Source: Primula veris | Taxonomy: Eukaryota > Streptophyta > Magnoliopsida > Ericales > Primulaceae | Length of the DNA stretch: 64,000 nt | Reading direction: 5' to 3' | NCBI GenBank assembly: GCA_963682055.1 | Contig: OY821740.1 | Span: forward strand, 7,007,314-7,071,313 | In this document: positions 1-12,582 of the stretch, piece after piece | Numbering within the stretch: the stretch's first letter is position 1 | Layout: each line of letters starts with the position of its first letter | Translations under genes and position numbers: made by a program | The notes under the pieces: model-generated | What the model saw: only the letters and a program-made list of their open reading frames with translations | Told to the model about the DNA's origin: nothing | The model's database searches: none

Positions 1-2887
1 CAAATGTTATAAAGCCAGAACATATAGTAGTACATTGGAGTTGAATAACCCATCTGTTCCTGAAAAATACTCATAACTGGAGAATGGACAAATTTCAAAG
101 AGATAATCCTGATGCAATAGAAAGTAGGTTAATTATTCATTCTTACACTGTCCAGGTTTCTTATATCTGTCATTGCACCTTCTGGGTCTATAACAGCTCT
201 TACTACTGGACTTAAGGCCAGAGCCAAAGCATTTCTTGCTTTATCATAAGTCTGCAGTAAAAAAAAAATACTGAACATCAGAAGAAAAAAAACTTCAATT
301 TGAAACAATTTACAAACTCAAAATTCTCCTTGTTGAAATGTAGACCGTCTCCAGTCTCAGTTCTTGTACTTTACCGTAGACATTATATGTAATATGTAAA
401 ATCATGAATTGTGCAGTAAGAACGCACTGTAATCACAAGGACCAACAAATTTTGAAGTTTACACATTTAAAAATTATTACATTGAGCTGATTGGTAGTCA
501 AGAAAGCTCGCATTCCATGTATTGGAGCTCCAATTGGAAATCTGAAGTCAAGTTCTGCAAAAGGAAACCAAGTTTGTTCATGTGACACGAACATAACCAC
601 TAAAGTAATCGATATATTCATACTGTTTATGTACACTACAATTCATGTCCGACCCCAAAATAATTTCAAACCCATGAATTTGAACTAGTCAAAACTTAAT
701 AGTCCAAACTAAACATTTAGAGTAAACAGTGATAGCATACCACCGATTTTACCCCCTTTATTTATAAAGGTATGAGTATGATCCTTCACAAGAAGATTCT
801 TCTCAGCTCCAACCTACGCCAAATTATACAAAAACAATCAGAGCTTTATTTCTCAAAACAAAAGAGGAAAAACAACTAGTATATTTAGGGTTTTTTTGCA
901 CTTTTCTACGCTATACTATCTATGCAATTTTGTACACCATCCACCAATTCTTTTAATTAGTGAACTATATTACCGGTTTCTTGCGGTTTTATACACCTAC
1001 CGGAAAGATAATTAAGATAGTAGTGTTTACCTTTTTTAATAAGCGGAAAAGATTGTTGTAGCAACCGAAGAAAACATGAAGTCCCATTTCGATGTGATTT
1101 CCGCGTCTATCAACAAAAGAACCAACTTTCCCGCCAATAAAAGATCTAGACTCATATATATCCACCTGAAAGGCCAAAAAAGACACTTCAGTCGAATTGA
1201 CGATGATATATAGGCATGTAAAATATATTTTGTCTATGAAAGCATGTAACTTAGTGTTAAGCACTTCCAAGCACTTTGCTTTCAGCATACTTGTGCAATA
1301 AATCATGTTATCTGCATCTTTTTTACTAACAAAAAAGAAAATATGTGCTGTGATCGTTGTGCAGACATCACATATATGTGAACAAACATAGAAAGATCAT
1401 GCATACTATAATCAAGAAACGCAGGAAAACTATTTCCAGGCACTGTTTAAAGTGAAGATTAATAATATGACTCGGAGAATAACTTAACCTCGTGGCCCTG
1501 GTCCAAAAGCTCCACTGCTGTAGACATGCCTGCAAGACCAGCTCCTATTATGGCCACTTTTAATTTTGGCCCAGTGTAGTGCTGAGGCTCTGACGGAAAT
1601 AACCCTTTTGGAGCTGAAAACACCAAGCAAAACTAGTACTTGTAAACAACTAAAAAAACAGGAAAAAGAATAATGGAGCACAATTGTCTAATACTAGTTC
1701 ATGTAAAAACAAGGAACTAGAGATTGTTTTACATCTCGTAAGGATTCCACTTCAAAAAAAAGAAAAGGAATACCTGAAAATAAAACCAAAAGTCATTAAT
1801 TTTTTTTTGTGACATTGATTGTCCTAACTCAACATTCCGTGAAATTAGTCATTTCTTTTACACTGTACAAAAAATGGAAGTAGCCTAAAGTAAATCTGCT
1901 ACGATCTCTATTTTTTATTTATTAATCTCAACTCGATCAAAGTCTTCTAAAATTCCTTTCTATTGTTAATCCAGTTATCCCTTTCTAAACTAATCACAAA
2001 ATTTATAATTTCACTTTATTGTTTTAACTTTCATGTTCTACCACATCAAAAAAAATAAGGGAATTAATTAATACCACAACAATTAAACTCCTAATTTCCC
2101 CCAAAAAATAGAACAGAGAATCGAAAGAATACCTAACATTGATCTCCAGAAAATAACAACTTAAGACAAACACAGTGAATTAAACATCACTGCAACAGTT
2201 AAAACTCTTAAATTTCTAACAAATTCACAGAAAACATAAATCATACAAATAGAAAAGGGGGTTAAAAGAATAACTAAATTTGAACCCCAATAACAACAAC
2301 AAAACGAAAATAACACAGTGCAGCAATCAAACAAATATAAAAAAAACAACAACTAAACTCCTAATTAGCATAAAAGTTCAAAAAAAAAAAGTATCAAAAA
2401 ACAAAACAGATAATCGAAAGAATAACTAAAATTGACCTTAGAAACATAACGCAAAACAACCACAGTGAAATAAAAACTAATTTCCCCCACAGATTCAGCA
2501 ATTATAAAAGGAATAAACAGAAAACTGATAAAATTGATCCCCATAAAAAAAAAATTTAAAAAATCAAAGTGCAACAAATATGACACAACAACAAGAAGAA
2601 GAAGTAAATATCCAATTCCCCCAAAAACTCAAAAACAGTAAAGAAAAAAAAAAGGAAACATATGATTGATAGATTACAAACTAAAACTGAGAGCCAGAAA
2701 AGGGAAAATTGCGTTTTTATTTATTAATTATATAATATTAATTAGAAAAAATACCATTGACGCTCATATCAGAGACATTGGAATCTAGAGAACATCGAAC
2801 AAGTCTCCTTATCTTCAACTCGGGACCACCTCGTCGTCTTGTCGGTACCCCCGCTGCTGACGTGGCGGCAAAACAAAGGGACGCCAT
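1..2887 (-). CDS. ZDS: zeta-carotene desaturase, 5' part (3' end off window)
   Basis: Plastid FAD-dependent desaturase that converts zeta-carotene through neurosporene to lycopene. Exons read on the minus strand: 2887-2755, 1613-1489, 1165-1031, 813-741, 554-481, 251-147; every junction is GT/AG and phases join. The 215 residues seen start with a Ser/Ala/Arg-rich, acid-poor leader typical of a chloroplast transit peptide (about residues 1-35). A dinucleotide-binding motif follows at about 60-90 ([20 protein letters not shown]), then the conserved stretches [14 protein letters not shown] and [19 protein letters not shown] and the [11 protein letters not shown] block. The start at 2887 is the only in-frame ATG ahead of the leader. 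The family is about 570-590 residues, so over half lies beyond position 1. Positions 1-146 are intron. Intron 1 (1614-2754) is the longest and carries imperfect repeats. Identity is very sure; the exact start is fairly sure. Confidence 0.95.
1614..2754 (-). repeat. ZDS intron 1 with imperfect tandem repeats
   Basis: AT-rich intron of 1.14 kb between the transit-peptide exon and exon 2. The block containing AATCGAAAGAATA at about 2120-2135 recurs at about 2412-2425 with similar surroundings (CTCCTAATT, CAGTGAA..TAA), and a weaker third echo lies near 2262. I see no coding potential in it. The pattern looks like an old local duplication, not a transposon. Confidence 0.5.
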
Positions 2888-3007
2888 CGATATATATCTA
2901 TCTATCTATATCTATATATATATATATAGAAAGAGAGAGAGAGAGAGAGAGAGATATTAATTGAGTGTTTGGGAGAGAAATAGCATTATGGTAGTAGGCT
3001 TTTTATT

Positions 3008-3049
<42 letters not shown>

Positions 3050-3055
3050 TTGGGG
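2888..3055 (-). promoter_or_regulatory. ZDS 5' UTR/proximal promoter rich in microsatellites
   Basis: Directly upstream of the ZDS start lie a TA/TCTA-rich tract (about 2889-2928), a GA tract (about 2930-2955), a GT tract (about 3008-3025) and a second GA tract (about 3026-3049), all given as plus-strand bases. On the coding strand these read as CT, AC and CT runs. CT/GA tracts are common in plant 5' UTRs and are potential sites for GAGA-binding BPC proteins; that function is inferred. Confidence 0.55.
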
Positions 3056-3149
3056 GGGAATCTGGAGTGTTGGAGATGCTGTGACTCTACAAATTGGCGG
3101 CTTTCTCCCTTATTATCTACTATCAGCTACGGCTGGGTTCTGTAGGCTC

Positions 3150-3460
3150 TTTTGTAAAATCGAAACCGAATTCGACTATATTTTTTTGTTCGGTTTTTTT
3201 CGGTTTCGTTCTTTTTAATATTTGGATCGAACTGGATCGATTTTTTCAGTCCAGTGTCGGTTATTTTTCGGTTTTATTTTTTCTTTTTCGGGTTTTTTCG
3301 TTTTTTTTTTGGTTTTTTTTGGTTTTTTTCGGTTTCGGTATTTTTCGGTTCGATTTTACTGAAAACCGAAACCGACCCGAAAATTTTTCGGTTTCGATCT
3401 TTTTCGGATTTTTTCGATTTGGTTATCGGTTCGGTTCGAGTTTTCCGGTTTTTTGCCCCG
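3150..3460. repeat. CGGTTT/AACCGA-rich low-complexity dispersed repeat
   Basis: About 300 bp made mostly of variants of TTTTTTCGGTTT and its complement, such as CGAAACCGAA near 3160 and CCGAAACCGACC near 3363. Long open frames exist on both strands only because the composition avoids stops; the predicted peptides are Phe/Val-rich or Lys/Glu-rich nonsense. Similar tracts are scattered in many plant genomes. No terminal structure is visible. Confidence 0.6.
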
Positions 3461-3544
3461 CCCAGTATCACCTGCACTGCTACTGTTCCTACTATTTTTT
3501 TCATTTTTTATTTTTTCTATAAATACTATTGTTAGCACTAATAT

Positions 3545-3900
3545 CTCCGTCCCACGAAACTAACCCATAGACAAATAAATAGTAATACCTAAGTTACCCT
3601 TAATTGTCCATCGCGAAACTAAATACAATTTCGACTGGCCAACAATTTATATTAAAATTTTCGGAATGAATTTTTTTTAAAATGATCATTTAGTTTAAAT
3701 TGCACGTAATTTCGTAGTTGACAATTAAATAGGAACAAAGTGAGTATCCAAGTTTATCAATTTCTTTTAAAAATTCTATCATATACTTTAACGTTTAAAC
3801 TATGTAAACAAACAAAATTCGTTTCGACAATTTAGTTATACGTTCAAATACGGTCAAAGTTATACGTGGTTTCACATGTAACTTATAAAATGGGACGGAG
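3545..3900. mobile_element. Stowaway-like MITE with CTCCGTCCCA termini
   Basis: The 10 bp left end CTCCGTCCCA (3545-3554) is mirrored exactly by TGGGACGGAG at 3891-3900. Termini of the CTCCGTCCC type are known from Tc1/mariner-derived Stowaway MITEs of plants. The flanking dinucleotides are AT on both sides. The interior (about 3603-3745) resembles other short elements in this window, so it may be nested. It has no coding capacity. Confidence 0.7.
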
Positions 3901-6310
3901 ATGGGGATAATTAAATTGGTATCAAATATATCATTTTTTTATAGTAATTTAGGACTCAATTTAGCTACTTTTCTAAATTTGTATCTAACCTTTACGGTTT
4001 ATTTAGAACCCAATCATTATACTTTTAATTGTTTCCGTTCTATTTTCTAATTCGAAATAAACTATGTAATATCGTGCTATCGTATTTTATTAATTTGGTA
4101 TCCAGATTATACTACACGTGACTAAACTGTTATCGATACTTACCAACTTTTACTAATTTGGTATCAATCTATAATAGTACTTAAATGGATATTAATGGAT
4201 CGACCGGATATAAATCATAAAGTTTTGGTATCAATTTATAAAGATAAATAAGATGGATACTAAATTACTAAAATTCATGGGATACAAATTTAATATTTTC
4301 CCATACTATTACTTTTTTTTGAAAAAATTGTATCTTTGTCTCACTTATTTACTAAATGTTCAAACAATTATTAATCAATTTCTCACTTGGAGTTAGTCGT
4401 ATAGAATATACTTACTAGTTACTACCTTGATTTTAGTTTAATGGTCAACTCATAAGCTAAGGAATTTTTTTAATTTATTCTCCTTTCATTTCTTAATTAG
4501 TGTATTAATGGGTTTAAGGAATGGTGAAATTTAAGAGAGAACGATGATTTTGTTGTGAAGTTAAAATAAATACACATTAAAAGATACAAATTGTCACTTC
4601 AAATTTTTGATTGTTTGAAATGTAAAGTATATAAAAATAATTTTAAGAGTATTTTTCGTAAAATAGAAAATTGATCAACTATTTAGGAACGGTCAAAGTA
4701 TTAACTATTAACTATGCAATTGACTTTTGAAGGTTTTTATTTCTGAATTATAAATATGAAATTTTTGTAAGGTAAGTTTTACGGCAATTCTGTAGTAGGT
4801 AAGCAATATTTTACAATGAGAATGCGTTAGACTTATTATGAGTTAGGCTCGCTCATAGACTCTACGATGACACCATTTTTTTTTTACTTCACATGCTGCT
4901 CTCTTCATTCTTCTATAAGTACATATGCTTTCGATTATATCATACACGAACAAATTAAATTGTTAAGAGCGAAAATCGTCTACTTGACTATCCAATAAAA
5001 ATCTTGTTATGTGTTAAAAGAACTATATATATATGACACTAAAATATATGAATTAGAAATAACGTGGTGCTGTTTGTATAAATGTTAACAATAAATGGTG
5101 TGTCGTGTTATTACATAGACAAATATTAACATATTTAAACAAAATAATTATATCCACTAATACTTTCAAAAGCACTTTTTTGCAAACACTTCCCCGAAAG
5201 AAAAATATTGCTATAGTGCCATAATTAAAAATCTAAGCAATAGTCAGTAGCGCAACTTTATTGTATTATTATTTGTGCCAAATTTTGGTCATCGGACTTC
5301 AATAAACTATCCAATATCACAACGATCTTCGCCTAGCATTAGCTTTGTTTGGCAACTCCAAGTAGAAGTCTAGCGAGATCCGATGACAGGTTATTGGGCG
5401 TCGTCGAGGTCTAGTGGGCTCGATGACAGTCTTGCTTTTCTTGTTTGATTTATTTTATTATCTATACTTTAGTATGAGTGAGTAGTCATAATTTAATAAA
5501 TTTATACAATGAATTATATTTTGGGTAATAAAGTTCAAAGATTAATGTTAACTGCTTACTGAAACCTTAGATCAGATGTGACCTTGTTTTCAGCGTTTTA
5601 ACTTTTAAGATCTCGTCTTTTTCCTTAATTTGTTTTTAGCTTCTAAGATGTGATAAACTACGTCACTTAAATAAATCAAAAGCGTAGTGTTATTTTATCA
5701 TTATGCATGAAAAACTAGAAAATAGAACTCGATCAATCCAAAATTTGGGAGAGTTAATTAATATTTGGAACATATTTCGAGACTTGGTTATCAAAACTTC
5801 GATTTCGGAATTTCTTTTTAATAATTAGAGCATCAAAGTTTAACATAACGTGTAAAAAGAGAGAGACGACGTCGTTAATCATCTATAGCTAATCTTAAAA
5901 GAGATCTTAACCATTGATTTTTAGTAATTAAGTCTCAAACTTTATACTAAATGATGTTTTTTCCCAAAATAAGTTTTTTTCACAACTCATAAAAGTAAGC
6001 TTTGTTTTGCCTACTGTTAAATAGTAATAAGTTTTTTTTTAGTCACTCTAGTGATTGACTGATAGTATTATAGTACTACAAAGAAGAAGGAAATGATAAT
6101 ACAATGAGATCAAAGGCAGCAATAATCATTGCTAGATTTAATATCTTTTTGTATGGTAGGCAAGACACTTTTTAAAATGAACCGATGTTTGAATATATTT
6201 GGAATATGCACCAAAACTCGATTAATGTGAAAAACATCATAGTGATTCGACCACTAAAAGTCAGCAGCTGTCTTAAAAATAATACTTAAATTAAGTCAAT
6301 AGAACAAGGG
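3901..6310. other. intergenic, nothing recognised
   Basis: About 2.4 kb of AT-rich spacer. I read both strands and found no conserved protein fragment, RNA gene or clear transposon termini. All open frames in it are very short. Confidence 0.5.
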
Positions 6311-6319
6311 GTGCCAAAC

Positions 6320-7349
6320 GGGGGATTCTTTATTACATATTAAGAGACGTGGGATTGCAGCAATCCCACGTCTACGTGTCACTGGTAAATTTTTATTTTA
6401 TTTTTCTTTTATTTTTTTTTTATGTGATTTTGTTTTTTTTACTTCGTTTTCGTATATCAAAAAATTCCTCAATTTTACCTAAAAACTTTTCCAATTTTAT
6501 TCAAAAACTTTTCCAATTTTATCAAAAAAAAAAAACTATAACCATCAACCATCAAACTACTTCATATATCAAATTAATATATTTTTTTATCAAATCAACG
6601 TCACTTTACCACTACAATTATCCCCAATTTTACCAACAAAAAAAACCTCCCAATCTAAAAAAAAAAAAAAAAAACTTCTTCAATTTTATCCAAAAAAAAA
6701 CCCTAACCATCGACCATCAATCATCAGACTCGTTCGTATATCAAATTAATATATATTTTTCTCAAATCAACATCACTCTACCACTACATTTATCCTCAAT
6801 TTTATCCTGAAAAAAACATATCCCAATTTATCCCAATTTATATGTAAAATTGGGATATGTTTTATTTTGGTAAATTGGGATATGTAAAATTGAGGAAAAA
6901 TATATATTAATTTGATATACGAACGAGTTTGATGGTTGATGGTCGATGGTTAGGATTTTTTTTGGATAAAATTGAAGAAGTTTTTTTTTTTTTTTTAGAT
7001 TGGGAGGTTTTTTTTTTTGGTAAAATTAGGGATAATTGTAGTGGTAAAGTGACGTTGATTTGATAAAAAAATATATTAACTTGATATATGAAGTAGTTTG
7101 ATGGTTGATGGTTATAGTTTTTTTTTATGATAAAATTGGGGAAGTTTTTGAATAAAATTGGAAAAGTTTTTAGGTAAAATTGAGGAATTTTTTGATATAC
7201 GAAAACGAAATAAAAAAAACAAAATCACATAAAAAAAAAGGAAATAAAAATAAATAAATATATTTTCCAGTGACACGTAGACTTGGGATTGCTGCAATCC
7301 CACGACTCTTATACTCATAAGTAATTCTCATATATAATAAAGAATTCCC
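6320..7349. mobile_element. 1.03 kb foldback element, Mutator-like, with 9 bp target duplication
   Basis: The whole element is one long inverted repeat with its centre near 6838. The left end reads GGGGGATTCTTTATTA and the right end, inverted, GGGAATTCTTTATTA. Each arm (about 500 bp) carries near its end the same small palindrome, GTGGGATTGCAGCAATCCCA, followed by the arm of AT-rich blocks. The arms also contain an internal duplication. Flanks are GTGCCAAAC (6311-6319) and GTACCAAAC (7350-7358), a 9 bp direct repeat with one mismatch, as expected for Mutator-like transposition. There is no transposase; the open frames inside are composition artefacts. Confidence 0.8.
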
Positions 7350-7377
7350 GTACCAAACTCCATATAACAAAAAGGAA

Positions 7378-7605
7378 TACTTCATCCCGTTTTAATTAAT
7401 TGTTATTTACGAAATTACGTGTAATTTTAATTATCAAAATTTTCGAAATAAAAATTTCAAAATTGAATCATATAATTTGATGTTTGAACTATATGATTAA
7501 CTTTTGAAAAATTTCATTCCGAAAATTTTGATACAAGTTAATGACCGGTCAAAATTGTACGTAGTTTTATAATAAACAATTAATTGGGAAAAGATAAAAG
7601 TGAGC
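7378..7605. mobile_element. small MITE, GACCGGTCAAAATT family
   Basis: A hairpin-prone AT-rich segment with paired halves such as ATTTTCGAAAT near 7440 against ATTCCGAAAATTTTGAT near 7516, and ATTAATTGTT at both ends. It shares the core (CGAAAT.., GACCGGTCAAAATT, ACGTA.TTT) with segments near 3610-3745, 23740-23935 and 40990-41190. Boundaries are approximate. It has no coding capacity. Confidence 0.55.
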
Positions 7606-8588
7606 TTCACGAAGAACTAGCAAAAAATAGTCTTAATAATAAAAAAAAAGTAACGATATATACGTATATAAACGCTTATTAACTGAATTTTGTATATCTG
7701 CTCTATGGCAAGAAACCTCAGGTGATTGGGAAAATGCAAAAAATATACTCTCCGAACTTTGTAATTGCTATTTAGGTAAATGGAATAAAGACTATTAATT
7801 AATCTATAAAAATGTACATTTTGATAAATTACTTTAGAAAGCTGTACGTGTTGTATATATACTACGTACATATGTCTCAAAATAATCTTTTCATTTGCAT
7901 CCTTATTTCAAGAATATATTCAAGAAAGTGAACTAAAGATTTGAGATAGAGGAAGTATAATTTTGTTCAATCCACTATTTTTACCTCGAAAAAGTGGGCT
8001 CTTAACTTCTTATGTATGCTATCAATATTCGCTATTTGTTTAGAAAAGATTGATATAGATTTATTTTGTTTTTCCTTCAACCTGTACTGATTACGTAATC
8101 GTACATACTAAGTCGAATGTGGCTCTGTTGGCACTTGGAAGAAGAATATAAATTATTAGAGTTGTTAAATGATGCTTTTTAGTTCTAATATTGGAATTTA
8201 GTGCCAAATTTAATTTTCGTTGGAGGAGGGTACAAGTCTTGCCGGCACTATAGGTTGTCAATACCCTAACACGATAATTTATAAATGTTACCATGTTTAA
8301 GGACTAATGATCAAAATCTTCTCGTATTTATCCTATTAATCTTCAATTGAGAATAGAGTTTATTGGAAGAAAACTATAAAAGATCGGTGAAGATACTGCA
8401 CAAAAGTTCTTAATTTTTAACATTATAGCAGATACAAGCAGCCAAAGGTTACAATTCAACTTCACCAGATAATTAATAGGTACTTAGCTTGCAGCAAATA
8501 TAAATTAGTCCTACTTCGATATCTTTCAACTCTTAGGATTGGACCAAATATATCTACGGAATACGCAAAATACATACATAGACACACA
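7606..8588. other. spacer downstream of B3 copy 1, nothing recognised
   Basis: About 1 kb of AT-rich sequence. The part nearest 8588 presumably contains the 3' UTR of the adjacent minus-strand gene. No conserved feature is visible. Confidence 0.4.
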
Positions 8589-11500
8589 TTACCATGGAGC
8601 GTCGATCACTTCTCGGAGCTTGTGTTCATAGCGTTCTGCACGAGATTTGAGAGCCTTAGTTTCAGCATCATATCTCTTACAAATCTCCTTTAATACAATT
8701 AGCTTAGCTTCCACGGGTCTCATCTCATCCTCTATTCTAATTCTTCCCAGTCTAGCCTCTATATATTTCCTTGCCCCGATAGCATCTTCGGACTCAAACT
8801 CGGTAACTAATGTTTTTATTCGACTACGTAAAAATTTGACATTCATCCCCAAAAACTCAAAAGATTCCAAAGCTTTATCCCATGTCGTAAATTCATCGCG
8901 ACAAGTTGTTAAATTGTAGCATTGTTTCAAGGACTCGGATATAAGTACAATTTCTTTGATTATACCAGCGATTATCTCTGAGTTGAGCCCGTGCATAAGG
9001 CGATCATGAAGAAATGAATTTTTGTCATAGCATAACTTATAATATTTGGCCCGAATATCACTGGGAAGCTTTGGATCTATGCATAATTCCTGAACTATGA
9101 TAGTAAAGTCTTCGAAACTTTTAATGTGCTTGAACTGAATTTGAGAAAAAGGAGAACTTAGACTTGGGATATCCGAATCAGTTCTCTTGTCACTGTTTTT
9201 GGAATTGTTTGCTAGTTGTGGTATTTTAGGAACTGATTTTCCAAGGTTTATTTTCTTGTTCTTTCGGACCTTTGAACTTTGAAGAGAATCCGAATGCTTC
9301 CTTTTTTTTATGTTTTGGGCTAGCGCCTTTTCACAATCTTTTGTACCGTTCTTCTCTGAGTTCATCATTCCATGGAGAAAGGGTGTGACATTTATCAAGT
9401 GAATTAAAATACACTGCATTTGAATGATTAAACTAAAAATAGGACAAATGAACGAACCTGTATCACCGTGTTGACCATGTCCATCAGCCTCATTCAAATC
9501 CTTTTCTCTTATTATGCATACCTAACAAAACCGGAAGAAATACTCAATACCCGTGAACCAAGAGTGGATTGTTAACAAGGAGAAAGTGATACATAATAAC
9601 ATATATAATCAATATACAAAGTTTCTATTTTTTCAAGGAAAAGTCGCTTCCTTAAAGAGCTTCCAAGAAGCAGGCAAATTTATATGATGGACCTAGTTCA
9701 TAAGGAAGTGAACATCAGTTTCTAAATGTATATATCTATGCCATAAAAACGATGAATCTTCCATTTCGAAATACAAAAGAGAGCTAATATGTCACCTTAA
9801 ATCTGTTAGATTTGACTAACTGGAAAATTGCCACATCACCCTCGACCAATTTTTGAGTAATGGAAAAATTTCTCCACCCTCCACTAAGCCCTTGCTTATA
9901 GGCGAGATATTTCGTTTGAAATCTTTCCCTATTTTCATTTTCCAGGGCAATGTTCGTATCCTTATCAGGTAGGTGTGGCTTGCAGAACTGAACAGGAAGC
10001 CCCTACCAAGAATAATAATGTTGGTAAAAAGAACGCTCTGTGCTTCTTTGCTTGCCGCTTTTAAGAAAATATTGGACTTATTTTAGACTCAACAAATAAG
10101 CTTCTAGATATTCAAGAAACGGTCAGCTTAAAATCTGATAGATCAAATATAGTCCAGCTTTGAAGCAAAAAACAAAAGGTGAACTTAAAAGCTGCAACCA
10201 AACAAGGACATCTATATAGCAATAGTATGTCATGTACAGCTTGGAAATAAATGTGTGAGCTATTTTTACCATCCAAAAACCACCAGAAACATGCGATTTA
10301 AGCAAGGGTTTGATAAAAGTTGCAAATTTAGTTCCTAAACTGGACCGAACTTCCTCTGCGCGAATCATAGCAGGCGTATTACCTGCAACTCGACTTCTTA
10401 CTTTCTTGGATCTTCAAAACAGTTTACAAAATATTACTTGCATTAAACCAATTAATGAGTGGATGTGAACAAAATTGACATTTAAGAGCTTCACTGACCT
10501 CTGTGAGTTATTACCGGCGGTATCAGACGTTATCTAAGATAGGGAAAATAAAGAGTATTAGTCGGATCTACCTAATTTGTCATTTTATAAAAAGATACAC
10601 CTAATGGATTATCATGGAAAATGTATTATAATGTAAAAATGAGTAACATTCAGAAGAGCCTTTGCGTGTACAAAGAAGAAAGAACCAGGTTAGCAGCATT
10701 TGAAGCTCGAGATTTTTACTTAAAACTTGGTCGGATTTGGCTGTTAAAATTTTCAAATTAAATTATGTAATCCATATATGAAACACGCTAAGGGCTTGTT
10801 TGGTACCTGCTTATAAGCTCAAACATATTTCTCCTTTTAAAAGTTGGCATGTGTTTGGATGCTCAATTTATATGCTTACAACTGAGCTTTATTATTATTC
10901 TAATTAAAAAGGTAACAAGAAGTTTATACGATCCTTTCAAATCTAGTTTAGAAAAATTAGATTTTTTTGCTAAAAAGCTACAACTGAACAAGCCCCAAGT
11001 ACAAACAAGTGTCTTTGAGAAGGCCGTTTCTATATCAACCTCCAAATTTATTTCTATCACAAATGCTTACTCTAAAAAACATACATGCTCAAAAACCGCC
11101 AAGATATCGCTTCCAAAGGCTTAAAATTAGCATAAACCAGTTATAAATGTACCAACTAACGAAAAAAACTGTAAGCATGAATTAGTGTAAAAGTAAAGAA
11201 GTTAGGTGTTATACTTTTTTAGATTTGGTGGTATGAACAGATTTCTTATTTTTCTTAATTATTTTCCCATCAGAGTCCACATGTTTCTTCTTCCTCTTTT
11301 CCTTCCCCTATACAAAAACAATCTGGTTATCATGAACCAACCAAACAAAAAAAAACTTGTATGGTGGTAGCTTTTAGGATCAAGTTTTTTCCCCTTAAAT
11401 CCTGACATGCATTTGGTTTAGATGTTCAGCCTTCAATCATTGTTTTGATTTTACCACTTTAGCAGCCTTAAAGTTCTAAGCAAGACTCATCAAGATTTTT

Positions 11501-11867
11501 CCTTACTTTGCATAAAATAACCATTTGTTACTGGTAAAAGATAGAACCATTAAGCAAGACCATCTAGTTTTTTCGTATAAAAATAAAACGTAGTTTTTCA
11601 GTCCATAAAGATCTACAAGACTACAACCAAACAAACCATAAATATGAAAAAGAAGGCAAATATTTATAGAAAACTAGAAGGCATATAATTAGTAGTATAG
11701 AAACCATTAATTACCAAATCTTTTTTTACACCAGAGCTTTGATTCAACTCATGCATAGGCTCATCTTTCACCGTGAATTCTGCCACGTCACCTTCCTCCT
11801 TGTGATCATAGCCCATGTCTTCTTTGCTTTGCTCACTGTTAGTACTAAATCCAGATGATATATTCAT
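8589..11867 (-). CDS. B3-domain transcription factor, tandem copy 1
   Basis: Probable nuclear DNA-binding protein of 486 residues, of the plant B3 subgroup that has one B3 domain followed by a long C-terminal region. Exons (minus): 11867-11715, 11307-11215, 10533-10499, 10411-10270, 10002-9796, 9521-9458, 9355-8589; phases join throughout. An acidic N-terminus (1-50) is followed by a Lys-rich, NLS-like segment (about 52-85). The B3 fold spans about 121-217 and includes FIKPLLKSHVSGGFWMGLPV, FCKPHLPDKD, GLSGGWRNFSITQKLVEGDV and FQLVKSNRFKVCIIRE. A second basic patch (KKRKH, KVRKNKK) precedes a 250-residue helical, charged tail ending DAPW. The neighbouring copy at 19961-23582 is collinear. Target genes are unknown. 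Confidence 0.9.
10795..11000. mobile_element. hAT-like MITE in intron of B3 copy 1
   Basis: The segment starts GGGCTTGTTTGGTACC and ends with the inverted counterpart ACAAGCCCC near 10990. GGGC(C)TGTTTGGT-type ends are characteristic of small hAT-derived elements in plants. It lies within the intron between exons 10533 and 11215. The small open frames across it are not genes. Confidence 0.5.
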
Positions 11868-12140
11868 TTTTTATTTTATTTTTTGAGAGATAAAGAACTA
11901 AAATGTACTACTCGTAATAAATAATAACCAACTGAGTTTGGTCTTTCTGAAAAGTCGATATTCATACCCTTGTCATTTGTTTGCCACATACACCTTGATA
12001 AGATATGAGTTTGAGAAAACGAGAATTTTGGTCACACTGTAGCATGCAACACTGTAGTAGAGGCTGTGTGAACAGTTTAAATATAATTATTTATTCAAAA
12101 ACAATTGCATTTTGTAGTCCCAAACTATTCCCATTTTACT
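11868..12140 (-). promoter_or_regulatory. 5' region of B3 copy 1, conserved with copy 2
   Basis: The stretch at about 11985-12140 is closely matched by about 24040-24190 upstream of copy 2, far more than neighbouring noncoding DNA. On the coding strand it contains a TATA-like TATATTTAAA (12085-12076), and about 30 bp further on the RY block at 12057-12034. The spacing suggests a transcription start near 12050, but this is inferred. Confidence 0.55.
12034..12057. promoter_or_regulatory. RY element CATGCA between two identical 9 bp repeats
   Basis: CATGCA (12043-12048) is flanked by ACACTGTAG at 12034-12042 and again, in the same orientation, at 12049-12057. CATGCA is the RY motif bound by B3 domains of the ABI3/FUS3/LEC2 type. 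The whole arrangement is preserved base for base upstream of copy 2. It is 167 bp from the start codon of copy 1. Confidence 0.55.
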
Positions 12141-12582
12141 TTTACTTTTGGGAAAAATATGAAAACTGTGTAAACATATTAAAAATACTAGTAAAAGTTA
12201 CCACACATTGCGTGTGAGACGCGTAATGACATAAATCTCGTAATATATTTTATTTTGAACATAATATTCAGATTTTGTATCATTTATTGTAGTTATGCAA
12301 GTTAAAACGAATTGTTAATTAATTTTAACTACATCCGTAATTAGGAAAATATAGTGATAACAAATTGTTAATTAATTAAATTAAGTACATTGATAATTAT
12401 TAAAATATAATGAAGACATTTTTAAAAAAATCAATTTTTTTTGGATTTGCTTATATTATTATATTAATAGTATGATATAAATGTTAATCAAATGTAATCA
12501 TGCACATATGGAACATTTGTACAATTTTAACTTTCTTTTCTGGTCCGACTTATATGAAGACCTTAGTCAAATAACTTTGAGC
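12141..12582. other. spacer between B3 copy 1 promoter and Copia element
   Basis: AT-rich sequence of about 440 bp with repeated TTAATTAATT stretches. No gene or clear regulatory motif is visible. Confidence 0.4.

Noticed and set aside
3094..3538. Open frames of 60-142 codons on both strands
   Set aside because: They follow from the CGGTTT repeat, which has few stops; the peptides are low-complexity and overlap on both strands.
6349..7385. Open frames of 68-153 codons on both strands of the foldback element
   Set aside because: Mirror images of each other from the two arms, Phe/Lys-rich, with no domain.
8647..8919. Plus-strand open frame over B3 copy 1
   Set aside because: Antisense shadow of the last B3 exon; the same happens at 19994-20378 in copy 2.
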